DNA of 64,000 nt from the NCBI RefSeq assembly GCF_000469135.2, contig NZ_CP048117.1, positions 2,269,501 through 2,333,500 of the forward strand, read 5' to 3'. Positions 36,285 to 48,272 of this stretch are shown one piece after another. How positions within the stretch are numbered: the first letter of the stretch is position 1; every line of letters starts with the position of its first letter. The DNA comes from Bacillus sp. SB49 (GTDB lineage: Bacteria > Bacillota > Bacilli > Bacillales > Halobacillaceae). The position numbers were made by a program, and so were the translations under genes. The notes under the pieces are model-generated. The model saw only the letters and a list, made by a program, of their open reading frames with translations, was not told where the DNA came from and did not search any database.

Positions 36285-37277
36285 TTATTTATCTTCACCT
36301 TCGGAATCTTCGTCAGATCCTTTGCCGAGTGTATTCCTCATATCTGTGTCGGCATTGATATTCTGATAGTTCATATAATCCATCACACCCATTTTTCCTG
36401 AACGGAGAGCCGCAGCAAGGGCTTGTGGAACTTCCGCCTCTGCTTCAACAACCTTCGCCTGCATTTCTTGAACACGGGCGCGCATTTCTTGTTCCTGGGC
36501 AATTGCCATAGCGCGGCGTTCTTCCGCTTTCGCCTGGGCAATGTTTTTATCTGCTTCCGCCTGATCGGTTTGAAGGATGGCACCGATGTTCTTCCCGATA
36601 TCAATGTCTGCAATATCAATCGATAGAATTTCAAATGCAGTCCCCGCGTCCAACCCTTTGCCTAAAACATTCTGCGAAATACGATCCGGATTCTCCAGCA
36701 CTTGACCATGACTGGAGCTGGAACCGATAGTAGAGACGATACCTTCACCTACACGGGCAATAACGGTATCTTCCCCTGCACCACCGACGAGGCGGTCGAT
36801 GTTGGCACGCACAGTAATCCGCGCCTTCGCTTTCACTTCAATCCCATCCATCGCTACACCGGCGATAAACGGCGTTTCAATAACTTTAGGGTTAACACTC
36901 ATCTGCACAGCTTCCAGTACATCACGGCCGGCAAGATCAATGGCCGCACAACGCTCGAAGCTTAGTTCGATATTTGCACGCTGCGCTGCAATCAAGGCAT
37001 TAACAACGCGGTCTACGTTACCTCCCGCCAAGTAGTGACTCTCCAACTGGTTTGTATCGACGTTTACCCCCGCTTTGTGGGCCTTGATCAACGGGTTAAT
37101 GACTCTGGATGGAATAACCCTTCTCAAACGCATACCTACCAGTGTAAAGATATTGATCTTCACTCCCGCAGCCAAGGCACTGATCCACAGCATAACGGGT
37201 ATAAACGTGAACAGAACTGCTAATACGATAATAATGATACCGATGATAATTAACGGCATTAATTCCTGAAGTGTCAA
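36285..37277 (-). CDS. floA: Flotillin-like protein FloA
   Basis: Membrane-microdomain scaffold of 330 residues. N-terminal hydrophobic anchor (about 8-38), SPFH/band-7-like domain (about 60-220) and an Ala/Glu/Gln-rich coiled coil with repeated A-E-A blocks (about 235-295), as in B. subtilis FloA (YqfA). The C-terminus is acidic. Start is TTG 37277 with GGAGG at good spacing. It follows nfeD by 14 bases; flotillins and NfeD proteins act together in membrane organisation and stress response. Confidence 0.96.
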   Translation of the reverse strand: MTLQELMPLIIIGIIIIVLAVLFTFIPVMLWISALAAGVKINIFTLVGMRLRRVIPSRVINPLIKAHKAGVNVDTNQLESHYLAGGNVDRVVNALIAAQRANIELSFERCAAIDLAGRDVLEAVQMSVNPKVIETPFIAGVAMDGIEVKAKARITVRANIDRLVGGAGEDTVIARVGEGIVSTIGSSSSHGQVLENPDRISQNVLGKGLDAGTAFEILSIDIADIDIGKNIGAILQTDQAEADKNIAQAKAEERRAMAIAQEQEMRARVQEMQAKVVEAEAEVPQALAAALRSGKMGVMDYMNYQNINADTDMRNTLGKGSDEDSEGEDK

Positions 37278-37291
37278 AATACTTCCTCCTC

Positions 37292-38632
37292 TTATTCGTC
37301 TGTTTTTAAGGCCCTGACAACTATTCTGGACCCTTCTGTCTTCACAACTTTCACTTTTTCTCCTATTCCGATGAAACCGCCTTCTGTGACTACATCAAGC
37401 CTTTCTCCATCAAAATCAGCGGTTCCGGATGGGCGAAGCGGGGTGATGGCGCTTCCTTCCAAACCTATAAGCTCCAGCCTGCTTACCGACGACACGTATC
37501 CTTTATCACTGGAGGTGGAGTCATTTAAAATAATGTGGCGGAAAAATCCCTTTTCGAGTCCGATCGTCTTGAAAAGAATGACGGACACGATAATGGTAAC
37601 AATCAGAGCTATTCCGATACTCATCGCCATGTGCCCCATATCCGCGGAGGACATCATAAGGGCGGCGACAATAGCTACAACCCCAATCACCCCGGCTATC
37701 CCTCCCGGAAGGAACAACTCCGCTATCACCAGGCCTACACCAAGAATCAACAGAATGATCGCCTCATATCCCGCAAGTCCTGCGACAATATGTCCGTAGA
37801 AGAACAGGACGAGTGCCAACGCTCCCATAATTCCAGGTATACCGAAACCAGGTGAATAAAGCTCCACTACAAGCCCTATACTTGCGATTGAAAGCAAGAT
37901 CGGAATGACGACAGGATCCGTTAAAAATCTGGCCACGTTCTCTGAAAGCGTTGGGTTCTCTTCAACTATCTCTGCATCCGATAAACCAAGCGCACTCAAC
38001 AGTTCATTACGATCTTCTACGATTCCTTCTGCATAACCGACTTCCTCTGCTTCTTTCGGACCTAACGTGAGGAATTCTCCTTCCGGCGCACCATAGTCGG
38101 GGAGGTCTACATTACTATCCGCCATGGCTCTTGCGTACTGTGGATCTCTTCCATTCGCTTCAGCGGCTGCCACCATAGCTGAAATCCAGGCAGACTGTGC
38201 TTTTTTGTCGGCCGCTGTCCCATCAGAATTGATTACTCCGGAAGCTCCCATCGTCGCCTGTGGTTTCATGTATATAGTATCTGCATTCAATGCTATATAA
38301 GAACCGGCTGAATACGCTCTGCTTGTGACAAATGCTGTGTTGGGAATGTCGAGATCCTGAAAGATCTCGCCGATGTCACCGGCCGCATCTACCCTTCCGC
38401 CGGGAGTATCAATTTCAAAAATGATGTGGTCGACACCGTTTTCCTCGGCATCAGACGTTACCCTTTCAAGAAAGGCCGCCATTCCCCTTTCCACCGTATC
38501 CCTTACAGGAACGATATATACAGTCTCTCCTTCACCATCTGCTTGAGTTATGATATCTCCAGGACTGATTGCTAAGTATAAGGCGAAGATAAGGATTGCC
38601 GCATAGAGCGAAACGCGAACCGATTTCTTCAT
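37292..38632 (-). CDS. nfeD: Long NfeD (ClpP-class membrane serine protease plus OB fold)
   Basis: The 446-residue product (B. subtilis YqeZ type) has a signal/anchor segment (about 5-25), a ClpP-like protease domain (about 35-230) with [17 protein letters not shown] carrying the likely nucleophile serine, several TM helices (about 240-380) and a C-terminal OB-fold domain. ATG 38632 follows a GGAGGTGATGGAGG ribosome-binding region; the 25-residue upstream extension would cover the promoter and is rejected. First gene of the operon with floA. Confidence 0.94.
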   Translation of the reverse strand: MKKSVRVSLYAAILIFALYLAISPGDIITQADGEGETVYIVPVRDTVERGMAAFLERVTSDAEENGVDHIIFEIDTPGGRVDAAGDIGEIFQDLDIPNTAFVTSRAYSAGSYIALNADTIYMKPQATMGASGVINSDGTAADKKAQSAWISAMVAAAEANGRDPQYARAMADSNVDLPDYGAPEGEFLTLGPKEAEEVGYAEGIVEDRNELLSALGLSDAEIVEENPTLSENVARFLTDPVVIPILLSIASIGLVVELYSPGFGIPGIMGALALVLFFYGHIVAGLAGYEAIILLILGVGLVIAELFLPGGIAGVIGVVAIVAALMMSSADMGHMAMSIGIALIVTIIVSVILFKTIGLEKGFFRHIILNDSTSSDKGYVSSVSRLELIGLEGSAITPLRPSGTADFDGERLDVVTEGGFIGIGEKVKVVKTEGSRIVVRALKTDE

Positions 38633-38679
38633 TCCTCCATCACCTCCCTCCAGATAGTTTTCCCATCGTACCATTCCTA

Positions 38680-38706
38680 TACGAACGAATGCGGTTTCAG
38701 GTTTCA
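38680..38706 (-). promoter_or_regulatory. Sigma-W-type promoter of nfeD-floA
   Basis: On the minus strand TGAAAC (38706-38701) is followed after 17 bases by CGTATA (CGTA at 38683-38680), matching the ECF sigma-W pattern TGAAAC-N16/17-CGTA. A second TGAAAC (38699-38694) overlaps in tandem at a spacing that is too short. The B. subtilis yqeZ-floA operon is a known sigma-W target. Confidence 0.8.
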
Positions 38707-38709
38707 AAA

Positions 38710-38748
38710 ATATAAAAAGGCCTCTCTTACTTAATAAGAGAGGCCTTT
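38710..38748 (-). terminator. Terminator of rpsU-yqeY
   Basis: Perfect 14-bp stem AAAGGCCTCTCTTA / TAAGAGAGGCCTTT (38716-38748), 5-base loop, then TTATA and TTTTT. Immediately followed by the sigma-W-type promoter of nfeD. Confidence 0.92.
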
Positions 38749-38755
38749 ATATTGT

Positions 38756-39202
38756 TTAAGATAATTGCTGAAGAACGAGTTTATTGACCTTGGTTCCGTC
38801 GGCCTTGCCCTTAACTTTAGGCATGACGGCGCTCATGACTTTACCCATGTCACTCTTGGAAGCAGCTCCTACTTCCGCAATCGCTTCATCAACGATTTGC
38901 TTGAGTTCTTCATCTGTCAGCTGTTTCGGCATATATACTTGTAAAATCTCAAGTTCACGTTCGAGTCCTTCTACAAGATCTTCACGTCCAGCTTCTCTGA
39001 ATTCATGGAGGGAATCATTTCTCTGTTTTACCTCACGGGTTAAAACAGTCAATTCTTCTTCTTCAGATAATGAGTCTTTCCCCAGTTTAATCGCTTCATT
39101 CTGCATAGAAGCTCTGACCATGCGGATCGTTGACAAACGTTCCTTGTCACGTGCCTTCATGGCCGTTTTCATATCCTGGGCTAGACGGTCTGTAATAGTC
39201 AT
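38756..39202 (-). CDS. yqeY: GatB/YqeY domain protein YqeY
   Basis: 148-residue helical protein related to the tail domain of GatB in tRNA-dependent amidotransferase; likely tRNA-binding, precise role unknown. Signature elements: [14 protein letters not shown] near the start and [17 protein letters not shown] near the end. AGAGGGTG precedes the ATG. It follows rpsU by 20 bases, the usual rpsU-yqeY pair. Confidence 0.94.
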   Translation of the reverse strand: MTITDRLAQDMKTAMKARDKERLSTIRMVRASMQNEAIKLGKDSLSEEEELTVLTREVKQRNDSLHEFREAGREDLVEGLERELEILQVYMPKQLTDEELKQIVDEAIAEVGAASKSDMGKVMSAVMPKVKGKADGTKVNKLVLQQLS

Positions 39203-39222
39203 CTCTTCAACACCCTCTACAA

Positions 39223-39396
39223 TTACTTACGCTTTCTAGCCGCCTCAGACTTTTTCTTACGGCGTACGCTAGGCTTATCGTAATATTCACGCTTACGATA
39301 TTCCGCTAATGTACCACTTTTTGATACATCACGCTTAAAGCGACGAAGAGCATCTTCAAGAGACTCGTTTTTACGAACGCGAGTTGTTTTTGACAT
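39223..39396 (-). CDS. rpsU: 30S ribosomal protein S21
   Basis: 57-residue basic protein read directly from ATG 39396 to TAA 39223: begins [20 protein letters not shown], contains [15 protein letters not shown] and ends AARKRK, the S21 signature. GGAGGG precedes the ATG. Transcribed from its own strong promoter together with yqeY. Confidence 0.98.
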   Translation of the reverse strand: MSKTTRVRKNESLEDALRRFKRDVSKSGTLAEYRKREYYDKPSVRRKKKSEAARKRK

Positions 39397-39438
39397 GCTA
39401 ATTTCCCTCCCTCCGAAGCAAACAAAACTGTTTCTCTT

Positions 39439-39457
39439 GTATGGGAACCCCCCATAC
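39439..39457 (-). promoter_or_regulatory. Hairpin in the rpsU leader
   Basis: GTATGGG / CCCATAC inverted repeat with a GGGTT loop, in the short untranslated leader of rpsU, about 43 bases before the ATG. It could be an autoregulatory or stability element; no established family is recognised. Confidence 0.4.
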
Positions 39458-39465
39458 CTTTGACA

Positions 39466-39494
39466 ATTATATTATAAGGAGCACATATGGTCAA
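39466..39494 (-). promoter_or_regulatory. rpsU promoter
   Basis: TTGACC (39494-39489), 17-base spacer, TATAAT (39471-39466). A second overlapping TATAAT (39476-39471) is at 12-base spacing. Confidence 0.88.
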
Positions 39495-39561
39495 CTTTTT
39501 TTGCGGAATAACCGATCTTTATTACCGTTTTCTTCCACGTTAACCAGCTGCTAATCCTTGA

Positions 39562-40233
39562 TTAGTAATCAGAGGTACCCTGTCCTCCATTAATGATGGA
39601 AATCCCGGCACTTGCACCGATCCGGGTCGCACCCGCTTCAATCATCGCTTTTGCTCCATCATAGTCGCGGACACCGCCGGATGCTTTGACACCCATTTCC
39701 GGGCCTACGGTTTTGCGCATCAGGCTGATATCTTCAACCGTTGCACCGCCGCCGGAGAAACCTGTTGATGTTTTAACATAATCAGCCTCTGCTGCTTTGG
39801 CAAGTTTGCATGCCGTTACTTTTTCTTCGTCTGTAAGAAGAGATGTTTCAATAATAACTTTTACAAGAGCTTGATCTTTGGCAGCGTTAACGACAGCTTC
39901 GATATCTTCCTGTACAAGAGCACTGTTCCCTGATTTAAGCTCTCCGATGTTAATAACCATGTCCACTTCTGTAGCACCGTTCTCGATTGCCTGCTTCGTT
40001 TCAAAAGCTTTCGTTTCTTTCGAAGTGGCTCCAAGCGGGAAACCAATAACGGTACAAACCTTCACATCTGTATCCTTCAACAGACTATAGCAATACTCGA
40101 CCCAGTGTGGGTTTACACAAACAGAAGCGAAATGGTTCTCTTTCGCTTCTTCACAAATCTGAGTGATTTTTTCTTTTGGTGTATCCGGCTTCAGTTGCGT
40201 GTGGTCTATCATTTTAGCTAAGTTTTGTTCCAT
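39562..40233 (-). CDS. deoC: Deoxyribose-phosphate aldolase
   Basis: Cleaves 2-deoxyribose-5-phosphate to acetaldehyde and glyceraldehyde-3-phosphate in deoxynucleoside catabolism. The 223-residue class I aldolase shows the Schiff-base Lys154 in YVKTSTGF, Asp91 in EVDMVINIG and Lys183 in [10 protein letters not shown]. In B. subtilis deoC (dra) belongs to a nucleoside operon elsewhere; here it stands between rsmE and rpsU, where B. subtilis has yqeV and yqeW. Confidence 0.97.
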   Translation of the reverse strand: MEQNLAKMIDHTQLKPDTPKEKITQICEEAKENHFASVCVNPHWVEYCYSLLKDTDVKVCTVIGFPLGATSKETKAFETKQAIENGATEVDMVINIGELKSGNSALVQEDIEAVVNAAKDQALVKVIIETSLLTDEEKVTACKLAKAAEADYVKTSTGFSGGGATVEDISLMRKTVGPEMGVKASGGVRDYDGAKAMIEAGATRIGASAGISIINGGQGTSDY

Positions 40234-40319
40234 GGATGATTCGTCCTTTCACGGTTTAGTTGTTCGTACATCTTATTGTAGCACAGCATGAAAGCGATTC
40301 AAATATAAAAACCGCACAC

Positions 40320-41072
40320 TTATTCCTGTTCCTCGAACAGAAAAGAAATACTGGACAAGAAGTAAAGAGGGGCTGTCTCCATACGAAGGATCCGGGGTCC
40401 TAAGCGGATAGATAAAAATCCATCCCCATCCAGCGTCTGCACTTCCTGGTCAGAAAAGCCGCCCTCGGGACCAAAGACCACGAGAACCTTCTCTCCCGGA
40501 GATGCTTCTGCCAATCGTGTGTGCAGTGCATACGAACTTCCTCTTCTTGCCTCGTCTGCGTATGCAAAAAAGCACCGGTCGAAAGCTTTTTTTCTGGTTC
40601 TTAATTCTGATAATGATACGGGTGGATAAATGTCAGGGACGTGAGACCGCTCTGACTGCTCCGCCGCTTCCTTAGCGATTTTCTCGAGCCTGTTGATTTT
40701 TTTATCCACTTTTTTATTCTCCCATTTCGCGACACAACGCTCCGCTTTAAACGGGATGAAGGCATGGGCACCGAGCTCCGTTCCTTTCTGAACAACTTGC
40801 TCAAGCTTGTCGCCTTTGCCGATTGCGGACACGATCGTCACCTGTACCGGAAGTTCCCTGTCTTCCTTCCGCCATTCACCAAACTTACATACAACGGTGT
40901 CCTCCGATATATCCGTAATTTTACAAAGAGCCGGTCCCTTATCGGGATGGATGGCTATGATTTCATCACCGGTTCCCATTCTCATCACACGCGTTATATG
41001 ATGTACGTCATTACCAACTATGGTGATATGGCTATCCCGCCACTGTTCTCGATCAATGAAATATCGCTGCAT
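40320..41072 (-). CDS. rsmE: 16S rRNA m3U1498 methyltransferase RsmE
   Basis: SPOUT methyltransferase for U1498 of 16S rRNA. N-terminal PUA-like domain (HHITRVMRMGTGDEI), C-terminal knot with VVFGPEGGFSDQEV and LGPRILRMETAPL. 250 residues. GGAGTG precedes the ATG; the gene starts six bases after prmA. B. subtilis yqeU. Confidence 0.96.
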   Translation of the reverse strand: MQRYFIDREQWRDSHITIVGNDVHHITRVMRMGTGDEIIAIHPDKGPALCKITDISEDTVVCKFGEWRKEDRELPVQVTIVSAIGKGDKLEQVVQKGTELGAHAFIPFKAERCVAKWENKKVDKKINRLEKIAKEAAEQSERSHVPDIYPPVSLSELRTRKKAFDRCFFAYADEARRGSSYALHTRLAEASPGEKVLVVFGPEGGFSDQEVQTLDGDGFLSIRLGPRILRMETAPLYFLSSISFLFEEQE

Positions 41073-41078
41073 CGTCCA

Positions 41079-42017
41079 TCACTCCGGTTTTCGTGCAATA
41101 ATGCTGACCCAGTCTTCCATCATGTTTGTTTCGACGATCTCAAAACCAGATTCCACCAGACGATCTCTGACCATTTCTTTTCTGGCTGAAATAATACCAC
41201 ATGTGATGAAATAGCCGCCCGGTTTCACCACGTTATACGCGTCATCAGTAAACTTAACAATGATTTCAGCAAGGATGTTGGAAACGATCAGATCCGCTTC
41301 CCAATCCACCCCTTGAAGAAGATCATTGACCTGAACCGTCACTTTATCATCGACCTTATTTAGAGCGGCATTATTTTTTGAGCTGGACACAGCAACGTCG
41401 TCCAAATCGTAAGCATACGCGTGTTCCGCTCCCAGCATAATGGATGCTACGCTTAAAATGCCGGACCCTGCTCCTACATCGATCACGTTGTCTCCCGGAA
41501 CAAGGTACTGTTCCAGTGCCTGAATGCTGAGAACCGTCGTTGGGTGAGTCCCCGTACCGAATGCCATTCCTGGATCCATTTCAATAATGATTTCGTCACT
41601 GGATACCGGCGTGTAGTCCTCCCACGTAGGGATAATGGTAATTTTCTCGGAAATCTTCACCGGTTTATAATATTTCTTCCACGATGTTGCCCAATCTTCT
41701 TCATGTACCTCTTGGATCGTGACTTCATTTCTCCCGATATCGATACCGAATTCGGTTAGGTTGTTAACCGAACGTTTAATGCCGTCCACGGTTTCCCCAA
41801 GAAAACTAGTCATCGGCATATAAGCTTTGACATATACTCCATCTTTCGGATAGTCATCCGGATTAAGCTCATAGATTTCTCCAAGCTTAGTCTTATATCG
41901 TTTCATATCTTCCGGATCTTCGATGACGACTCCGCTCGCTCCAGACTCATGGAGAATATTCGATACCGGTTCAACTGCTTCACTGGTCGTATGGATACAG
42001 ACTTCAGACCACTTCAT
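41079..42017 (-). CDS. prmA: Ribosomal protein L11 methyltransferase PrmA
   Basis: Methylates ribosomal protein L11. N-terminal substrate domain (about 1-65), linker, and a Rossmann SAM domain with VIDVGAGSGILSVAS (about 175-190), AYDLDDVAV and LIVSNILAEI. 312 residues. Lies downstream of dnaJ beyond a large terminator-like structure, so it is reached by readthrough or an unseen promoter. Classic dnaJ-prmA-rsmE order. Confidence 0.96.
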   Translation of the reverse strand: MKWSEVCIHTTSEAVEPVSNILHESGASGVVIEDPEDMKRYKTKLGEIYELNPDDYPKDGVYVKAYMPMTSFLGETVDGIKRSVNNLTEFGIDIGRNEVTIQEVHEEDWATSWKKYYKPVKISEKITIIPTWEDYTPVSSDEIIIEMDPGMAFGTGTHPTTVLSIQALEQYLVPGDNVIDVGAGSGILSVASIMLGAEHAYAYDLDDVAVSSSKNNAALNKVDDKVTVQVNDLLQGVDWEADLIVSNILAEIIVKFTDDAYNVVKPGGYFITCGIISARKEMVRDRLVESGFEIVETNMMEDWVSIIARKPE

Positions 42018-42055
42018 AGGTTCCCACCCTTTTCATTATATTGAATTCTTCTCAT

Positions 42056-42126
42056 ACAAAAAGTGCCTGTACGACAGGACAGGGAAATCCTGTCAGAAGA
42101 CCCTTTAGACCTTTTCGTACAGACAC
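42056..42126 (-). terminator. Branched terminator after dnaJ
   Basis: Outer stem GTGTCTGTACGA / TCGTACAGGCAC (42126-42115 and 42074-42063) followed by TTTTTG; it encloses an inner hairpin ACAGGA/TCCTGT. Ends the hrcA-grpE-dnaK-dnaJ transcript, perhaps partially. Confidence 0.8.
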
Positions 42127-42135
42127 GTACATCTG

Positions 42136-43263
42136 TTATTCTCCTTTAAACGCGCGCTTCATACGCTCGAAGAAATTTCCATGCTGCTCTTCTGTCGCTT
42201 CATTTCCACTAATATCATTGAATTCACGCAACAGTTCCTTTTGACGCTCTGTCAGGTTCTTCGGTGTGATCACTTTCATCTTGACATGCTGGTCGCCATG
42301 ACCACGGCCATGAACATTCGGAGACCCTTTTTCCTTTAAGCGGAAGGTTTTTCCCGTTTGTGTACCCGCAGGCACTTTCAGCTTCACATTGCCGTGAACA
42401 GTCGGAACTTCGATTTCATCGCCAAGTGCCGCCTGTGCATACGTGAGCGGAATTTCACAGAAAATGTGATCGCCGTCTCTGCGGAAGAACTCGTGCTGCT
42501 GGACACGGATAACGACGAACAAGTCTCCTGCCGGTCCTCCATTGACACCGTCTTCGCCTTTGCCCTGAACGCGGATCTGCTGACCATCGTCAATGCCGGC
42601 AGGAATGTCGATGTGGATGGTTCTGCGTTTCTTCACACGACCATCGCCACCGCAGGTCTGGCATTTTTCTTTGACAAGGTTACCAGTCCCCTGGCAGTGA
42701 TGGCAGACGCGGCGATTCACGACACGGCCGAATGGTGTATTCTGCTCCTGGTTAATTTGACCGCTTCCTTGACAATGCGGGCAGGTTTCAGGACTCGTGC
42801 CGGGCTTCGCACCGGAACCGTCGCAGGTATCACATTCTTCTTCCGTCGGAATTTGAATATCTGCACTTTTACCAAAAATCGCTTCTTCAAATTGCAGGGT
42901 CATCGTGTATTGAAGGTCCTGACCTTTTTGCGGAGCGTTCGGGTCACGACGACGACCGCCGCCGCCGAAGAACATGTCAAAGATGTCACCGAAGCCGCCG
43001 AAGTCTTCTCCTCCGCCGCCGAAACCACCAAAGCCGCCCTGATTTGGACCGGCATGGCCGAATTGATCGTATTGTGCACGTTTCTGTTGATCACTCAGCG
43101 TTTCGTAGGCTTCTTTCGCTTCCTTGAACTTATCTGATGCATTTTCTTCCTGACTGACATCAGGGTGATACTTACGTGCCAGTTTACGATAAGCTTTCTT
43201 GATTTCTTCCTTGGAGGCGTCTTTGGAAACTCCTAGAACCTCATAATAGTCACGTTTACTCAC
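42136..43263 (-). CDS. dnaJ: Chaperone DnaJ
   Basis: Hsp40 co-chaperone of DnaK. J domain (about 1-70) with HPD in YHPDVS, Gly/Phe-rich linker ([16 protein letters not shown]), a zinc region with four CxxCxGxG repeats ([32 protein letters not shown]; about 145-210) and C-terminal substrate-binding domains. 375 residues. Start is GTG 43263 with GGGAGAGTG upstream. Confidence 0.98.
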   Translation of the reverse strand: MSKRDYYEVLGVSKDASKEEIKKAYRKLARKYHPDVSQEENASDKFKEAKEAYETLSDQQKRAQYDQFGHAGPNQGGFGGFGGGGEDFGGFGDIFDMFFGGGGRRRDPNAPQKGQDLQYTMTLQFEEAIFGKSADIQIPTEEECDTCDGSGAKPGTSPETCPHCQGSGQINQEQNTPFGRVVNRRVCHHCQGTGNLVKEKCQTCGGDGRVKKRRTIHIDIPAGIDDGQQIRVQGKGEDGVNGGPAGDLFVVIRVQQHEFFRRDGDHIFCEIPLTYAQAALGDEIEVPTVHGNVKLKVPAGTQTGKTFRLKEKGSPNVHGRGHGDQHVKMKVITPKNLTERQKELLREFNDISGNEATEEQHGNFFERMKRAFKGE

Positions 43264-43369
43264 TTGTCGATCACTCTCCCGGACGCTATTACATAACGTT
43301 TATATTAACATTGAAGAAGGAGGCAGGCAAATGGTTCTCTTGCCGAAACCATCGTCCTTCCTCTTCAAG

Positions 43370-43406
43370 AAAAAAGCCAAAGTCAAGAAGAACCTGACTT
43401 TGACTT
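43370..43406 (-). terminator. dnaK-dnaJ intercistronic terminator
   Basis: Stem AAGTCAAAGTCA / TGACTTTGGCTT (43406-43395 and 43385-43374) with one mismatch, then TTTTTTC. Likely partial, making DnaK more abundant than DnaJ. Confidence 0.75.
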
Positions 43407-43423
43407 TTGAATTCTACCTTCTC

Positions 43424-45813
<2,390 letters not shown>

Positions 45814-45937
45814 GACTTCCACCTCCTACTTTCCATTAGCCGTTACTGACTATAACATGAATTCCTATCCATAAAAAAGCATTAGACAAAAAGAAGCGAT
45901 GGGAATCATGCACCCATCTGAAGTTTTCTCACACGAT

Positions 45938-46960
45938 TCAATACCAATCGCGGAAGGTCCTGGTCATATGCTTGGATAACACGTTCATAAGGGAAAACAT
46001 TCGATTATACTCCATACGCGTAGGACCTAGCAGTGCAATCGTTCCTACTTGATCATTTCCCAAATGATAACTTGCTGTAATCAAACTGCAGTTTTGCATG
46101 CTGTCAAAAGGATTTTCCTGTCCGATTCTCACATGGATGCCCTCTGGATCAGAACGGAGGAGATCTGCCATTTCTGCCTCTTTTTCCATAGTGGCATAAA
46201 GAGAGCGGACTTTATCCAGATCCCTGAATTCAGGCTGCATGAGAATATTGGTCTTCCCTCCGATATACAATTTGGACGGATGATCGTCAATAAGGGCAGC
46301 CCTCAAATAAGTGAAAGCTTCCTCATGCTGGGAAGTGTGTTTACGGATCAGTTCATCAATCTCTGTGAAAAGCTTCTCATGAAGCTTCACTAACGGTACA
46401 CCCTGCAGCCGACTGTTCAGGATATTCATCATCTTCTCCAGATCGGCACCAGAGATTTCGGATGGAACGTTGAAAGCTCTGTGCTCCACATGGCCGGTGT
46501 CCGTGACGAGGATGGCTATAGCTGATTGTTCGGATAAAGGAACAATTTGCAGCTGCTTCAATTTCGTCTCGAATATTTCCGGCCCGAGTACAATGGAAGT
46601 GTAGTTCGTCAAATCGGAAAGTATGCTTGCCGATTTCTGAACTACCCGTTCGAATTCCATCATTTGTTCAGCGAATGCTCCCCGAATAGTGGTTATCTCT
46701 GAACCGGATAATCGAAGTGGTGACAGCAGATGATCGACGTAGAAACGGTAGCCTTTCTCTGAGGGCACTCTACCGGAAGAAGAGTGTGTCTTCTCAATAA
46801 AGCCCATTTCCTCCAAGTCGGCCATTTCATTCCGTATAGTCGCCGAGCTGAATGTCACAGAGTCCTTCTTTGATATGGACCGCGAGCCGACCGGCTGCGC
46901 AGTCGAAATGAAATCATCAACAATGACTTGCAGTATCAGCAATTGTCTATCTGTTAACAT
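45938..46960 (-). CDS. hrcA: Heat-inducible repressor HrcA
   Basis: Repressor that binds CIRCE with help from GroE. N-terminal winged helix (SATIRNEMADLEEMGFIEKTH within about 1-75), a GAF-like middle and an inserted dimerisation domain; GPTRMEYNRMFSLM near the C-terminus. 340 residues. First gene of its operon and preceded by a perfect CIRCE, so it represses itself. Confidence 0.97.
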   Translation of the reverse strand: MLTDRQLLILQVIVDDFISTAQPVGSRSISKKDSVTFSSATIRNEMADLEEMGFIEKTHSSSGRVPSEKGYRFYVDHLLSPLRLSGSEITTIRGAFAEQMMEFERVVQKSASILSDLTNYTSIVLGPEIFETKLKQLQIVPLSEQSAIAILVTDTGHVEHRAFNVPSEISGADLEKMMNILNSRLQGVPLVKLHEKLFTEIDELIRKHTSQHEEAFTYLRAALIDDHPSKLYIGGKTNILMQPEFRDLDKVRSLYATMEKEAEMADLLRSDPEGIHVRIGQENPFDSMQNCSLITASYHLGNDQVGTIALLGPTRMEYNRMFSLMNVLSKHMTRTFRDWY

Positions 46961-46975
46961 CGATGATCACCTCTG

Positions 46976-47002
46976 TTAGCACTCCTATACAGCGAGTGCT
47001 AA
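46976..47002 (-). promoter_or_regulatory. CIRCE operator
   Basis: TTAGCACTC (46976-46984), nine bases, GAGTGCTAA (46994-47002): an exact match to the CIRCE consensus, 16 bases before the hrcA start and downstream of the promoter -10. Confidence 0.98.
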
Positions 47003-47012
47003 ATCTAATAAT

Positions 47013-47041
47013 AAATTATCAAAAGGACTTTCCCATGTCAA
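47013..47041 (-). promoter_or_regulatory. hrcA operon promoter
   Basis: TTGACA (47041-47036), 17-base spacer, TAATTT (47018-47013), directly upstream of CIRCE, so HrcA bound to CIRCE would cover the start site. Confidence 0.82.
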
Positions 47042-47059
47042 CGGTTAAGCTCGGTTTTT

Positions 47060-48199
47060 TCAGTCATCTAATAAAAATTCCTGGAATACTTCATTGCCGA
47101 GGATGCGACCTTTTGGAGTCAGGCGGAGGTATCCTTGTTCTTCCTCCATTAACCGGCGGTCCTTCATCGCTGAAATCGCCTGCCCGAACACATCGACTAT
47201 TGGCTGATCATACTTTTCTTTGAAACGTTCCACTTTTACCCCCTGCGTTTTCCTAAGGCCGAGAAACATCTCTTCTTCCATCATTTCTTTTCTCGTTATC
47301 GGTTCCTCGTGAAGGACAGGTTTCCCGTTTTCCATCGCCTGCTTAACATAGGCAGGAAGCGGACGAATATTGATGGTACGCTTGCCGGGCATGTATCCAT
47401 GTGCCCCGGCACCTATTCCGTAATAATAAGCATTATCCCAGTATGTCAAGTTATGCTTGCTTTCAAACCCCGGCTTTGCGAAGTTGCTGATCTCATATTG
47501 GACTGCTCCTGCATCAGCAAGCCTGCGCTGCAGCAGCTCATACATTTCAGCTTCGCGTTCCTCCGGAGCCTTGGAGAGCTTACCCTTTTTGTACCTTTGA
47601 TAAAACACCGTTTTCGGTTCAATTTGCAACGAATAAGAGGAGTAATGCGGAAGCCCGAACTGCAGGGCTTCGTCAATGGTTTTATTAAAATCCTCGACCG
47701 TCTGACCCGGCAGGGCGTACATGAGGTCGATGCTTATATTCGACAACCCGCCGCTCAAAAGTCTGTCGATGTTTGTATAGACATCTTTCACTTTATGGAC
47801 ACGGCCGATCTTTTCCAGCATATCATCATCGAACACTTGAACACCGAGGGAAATGCGGTTGACTCCATAGGCTTTCAAGAGCCGGACTTTCTCCATATCC
47901 AAATCGCCCGGGTTCGCCTCAAATGTATATTCCTCACAACCGGCGACATCGAAATGGGCGTCGATCATTTTCAATAACTTTTCCAATTGCTGATGGTTTA
48001 CCGCCGTCGGGGTCCCGCCTCCGACGAAAATGGTACGCACACTTGCCTTTCCGCTCGGAATGTATGTGTGAATCTCTTTTTCAAGAGCAATAAGATATTC
48101 ATCAGCTAAACGCTCATTATAGAAAAACTTCGTAAAATCACAGTAGTGGCAGATCTGCTGACAGAACGGGATGTGTATATAAGCGGATGATATAGTCAT
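47060..48199 (-). CDS. hemW: Heme chaperone HemW (radical SAM, HemN-like)
   Basis: Radical SAM protein of 379 residues in the HemW group. The cluster motif is IPFCQQICHYCDF with Cys13, Cys17 and Cys20 when ATG 48199 is used; HemW differs from true coproporphyrinogen dehydrogenase by this CxxxCxYCDF context. GGGTPTA and LGVQVFDD follow. Older annotations call it HemN. GTG 48214 abuts its Shine-Dalgarno and is rejected. Follows lepA after a terminator. Confidence 0.92.
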   Translation of the reverse strand: MTISSAYIHIPFCQQICHYCDFTKFFYNERLADEYLIALEKEIHTYIPSGKASVRTIFVGGGTPTAVNHQQLEKLLKMIDAHFDVAGCEEYTFEANPGDLDMEKVRLLKAYGVNRISLGVQVFDDDMLEKIGRVHKVKDVYTNIDRLLSGGLSNISIDLMYALPGQTVEDFNKTIDEALQFGLPHYSSYSLQIEPKTVFYQRYKKGKLSKAPEEREAEMYELLQRRLADAGAVQYEISNFAKPGFESKHNLTYWDNAYYYGIGAGAHGYMPGKRTINIRPLPAYVKQAMENGKPVLHEEPITRKEMMEEEMFLGLRKTQGVKVERFKEKYDQPIVDVFGQAISAMKDRRLMEEEQGYLRLTPKGRILGNEVFQEFLLDD

Positions 48200-48221
48200 T
48201 GGATGTGTTTCCACCTTTCAT

Positions 48222-48254
48222 AAGGAAAACCGCAAGAGAAAATCTCCTGCGGTT
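48222..48254 (-). terminator. lepA terminator
   Basis: Stem AACCGCAGGAGA / TCTCTTGCGGTT (48254-48243, 48239-48228) with a TTT-type loop, then TTCC. Short T-run; partial readthrough to hemW is likely. Confidence 0.75.
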
Positions 48255-48272
48255 TGCTTCTTTCGCACCTTT

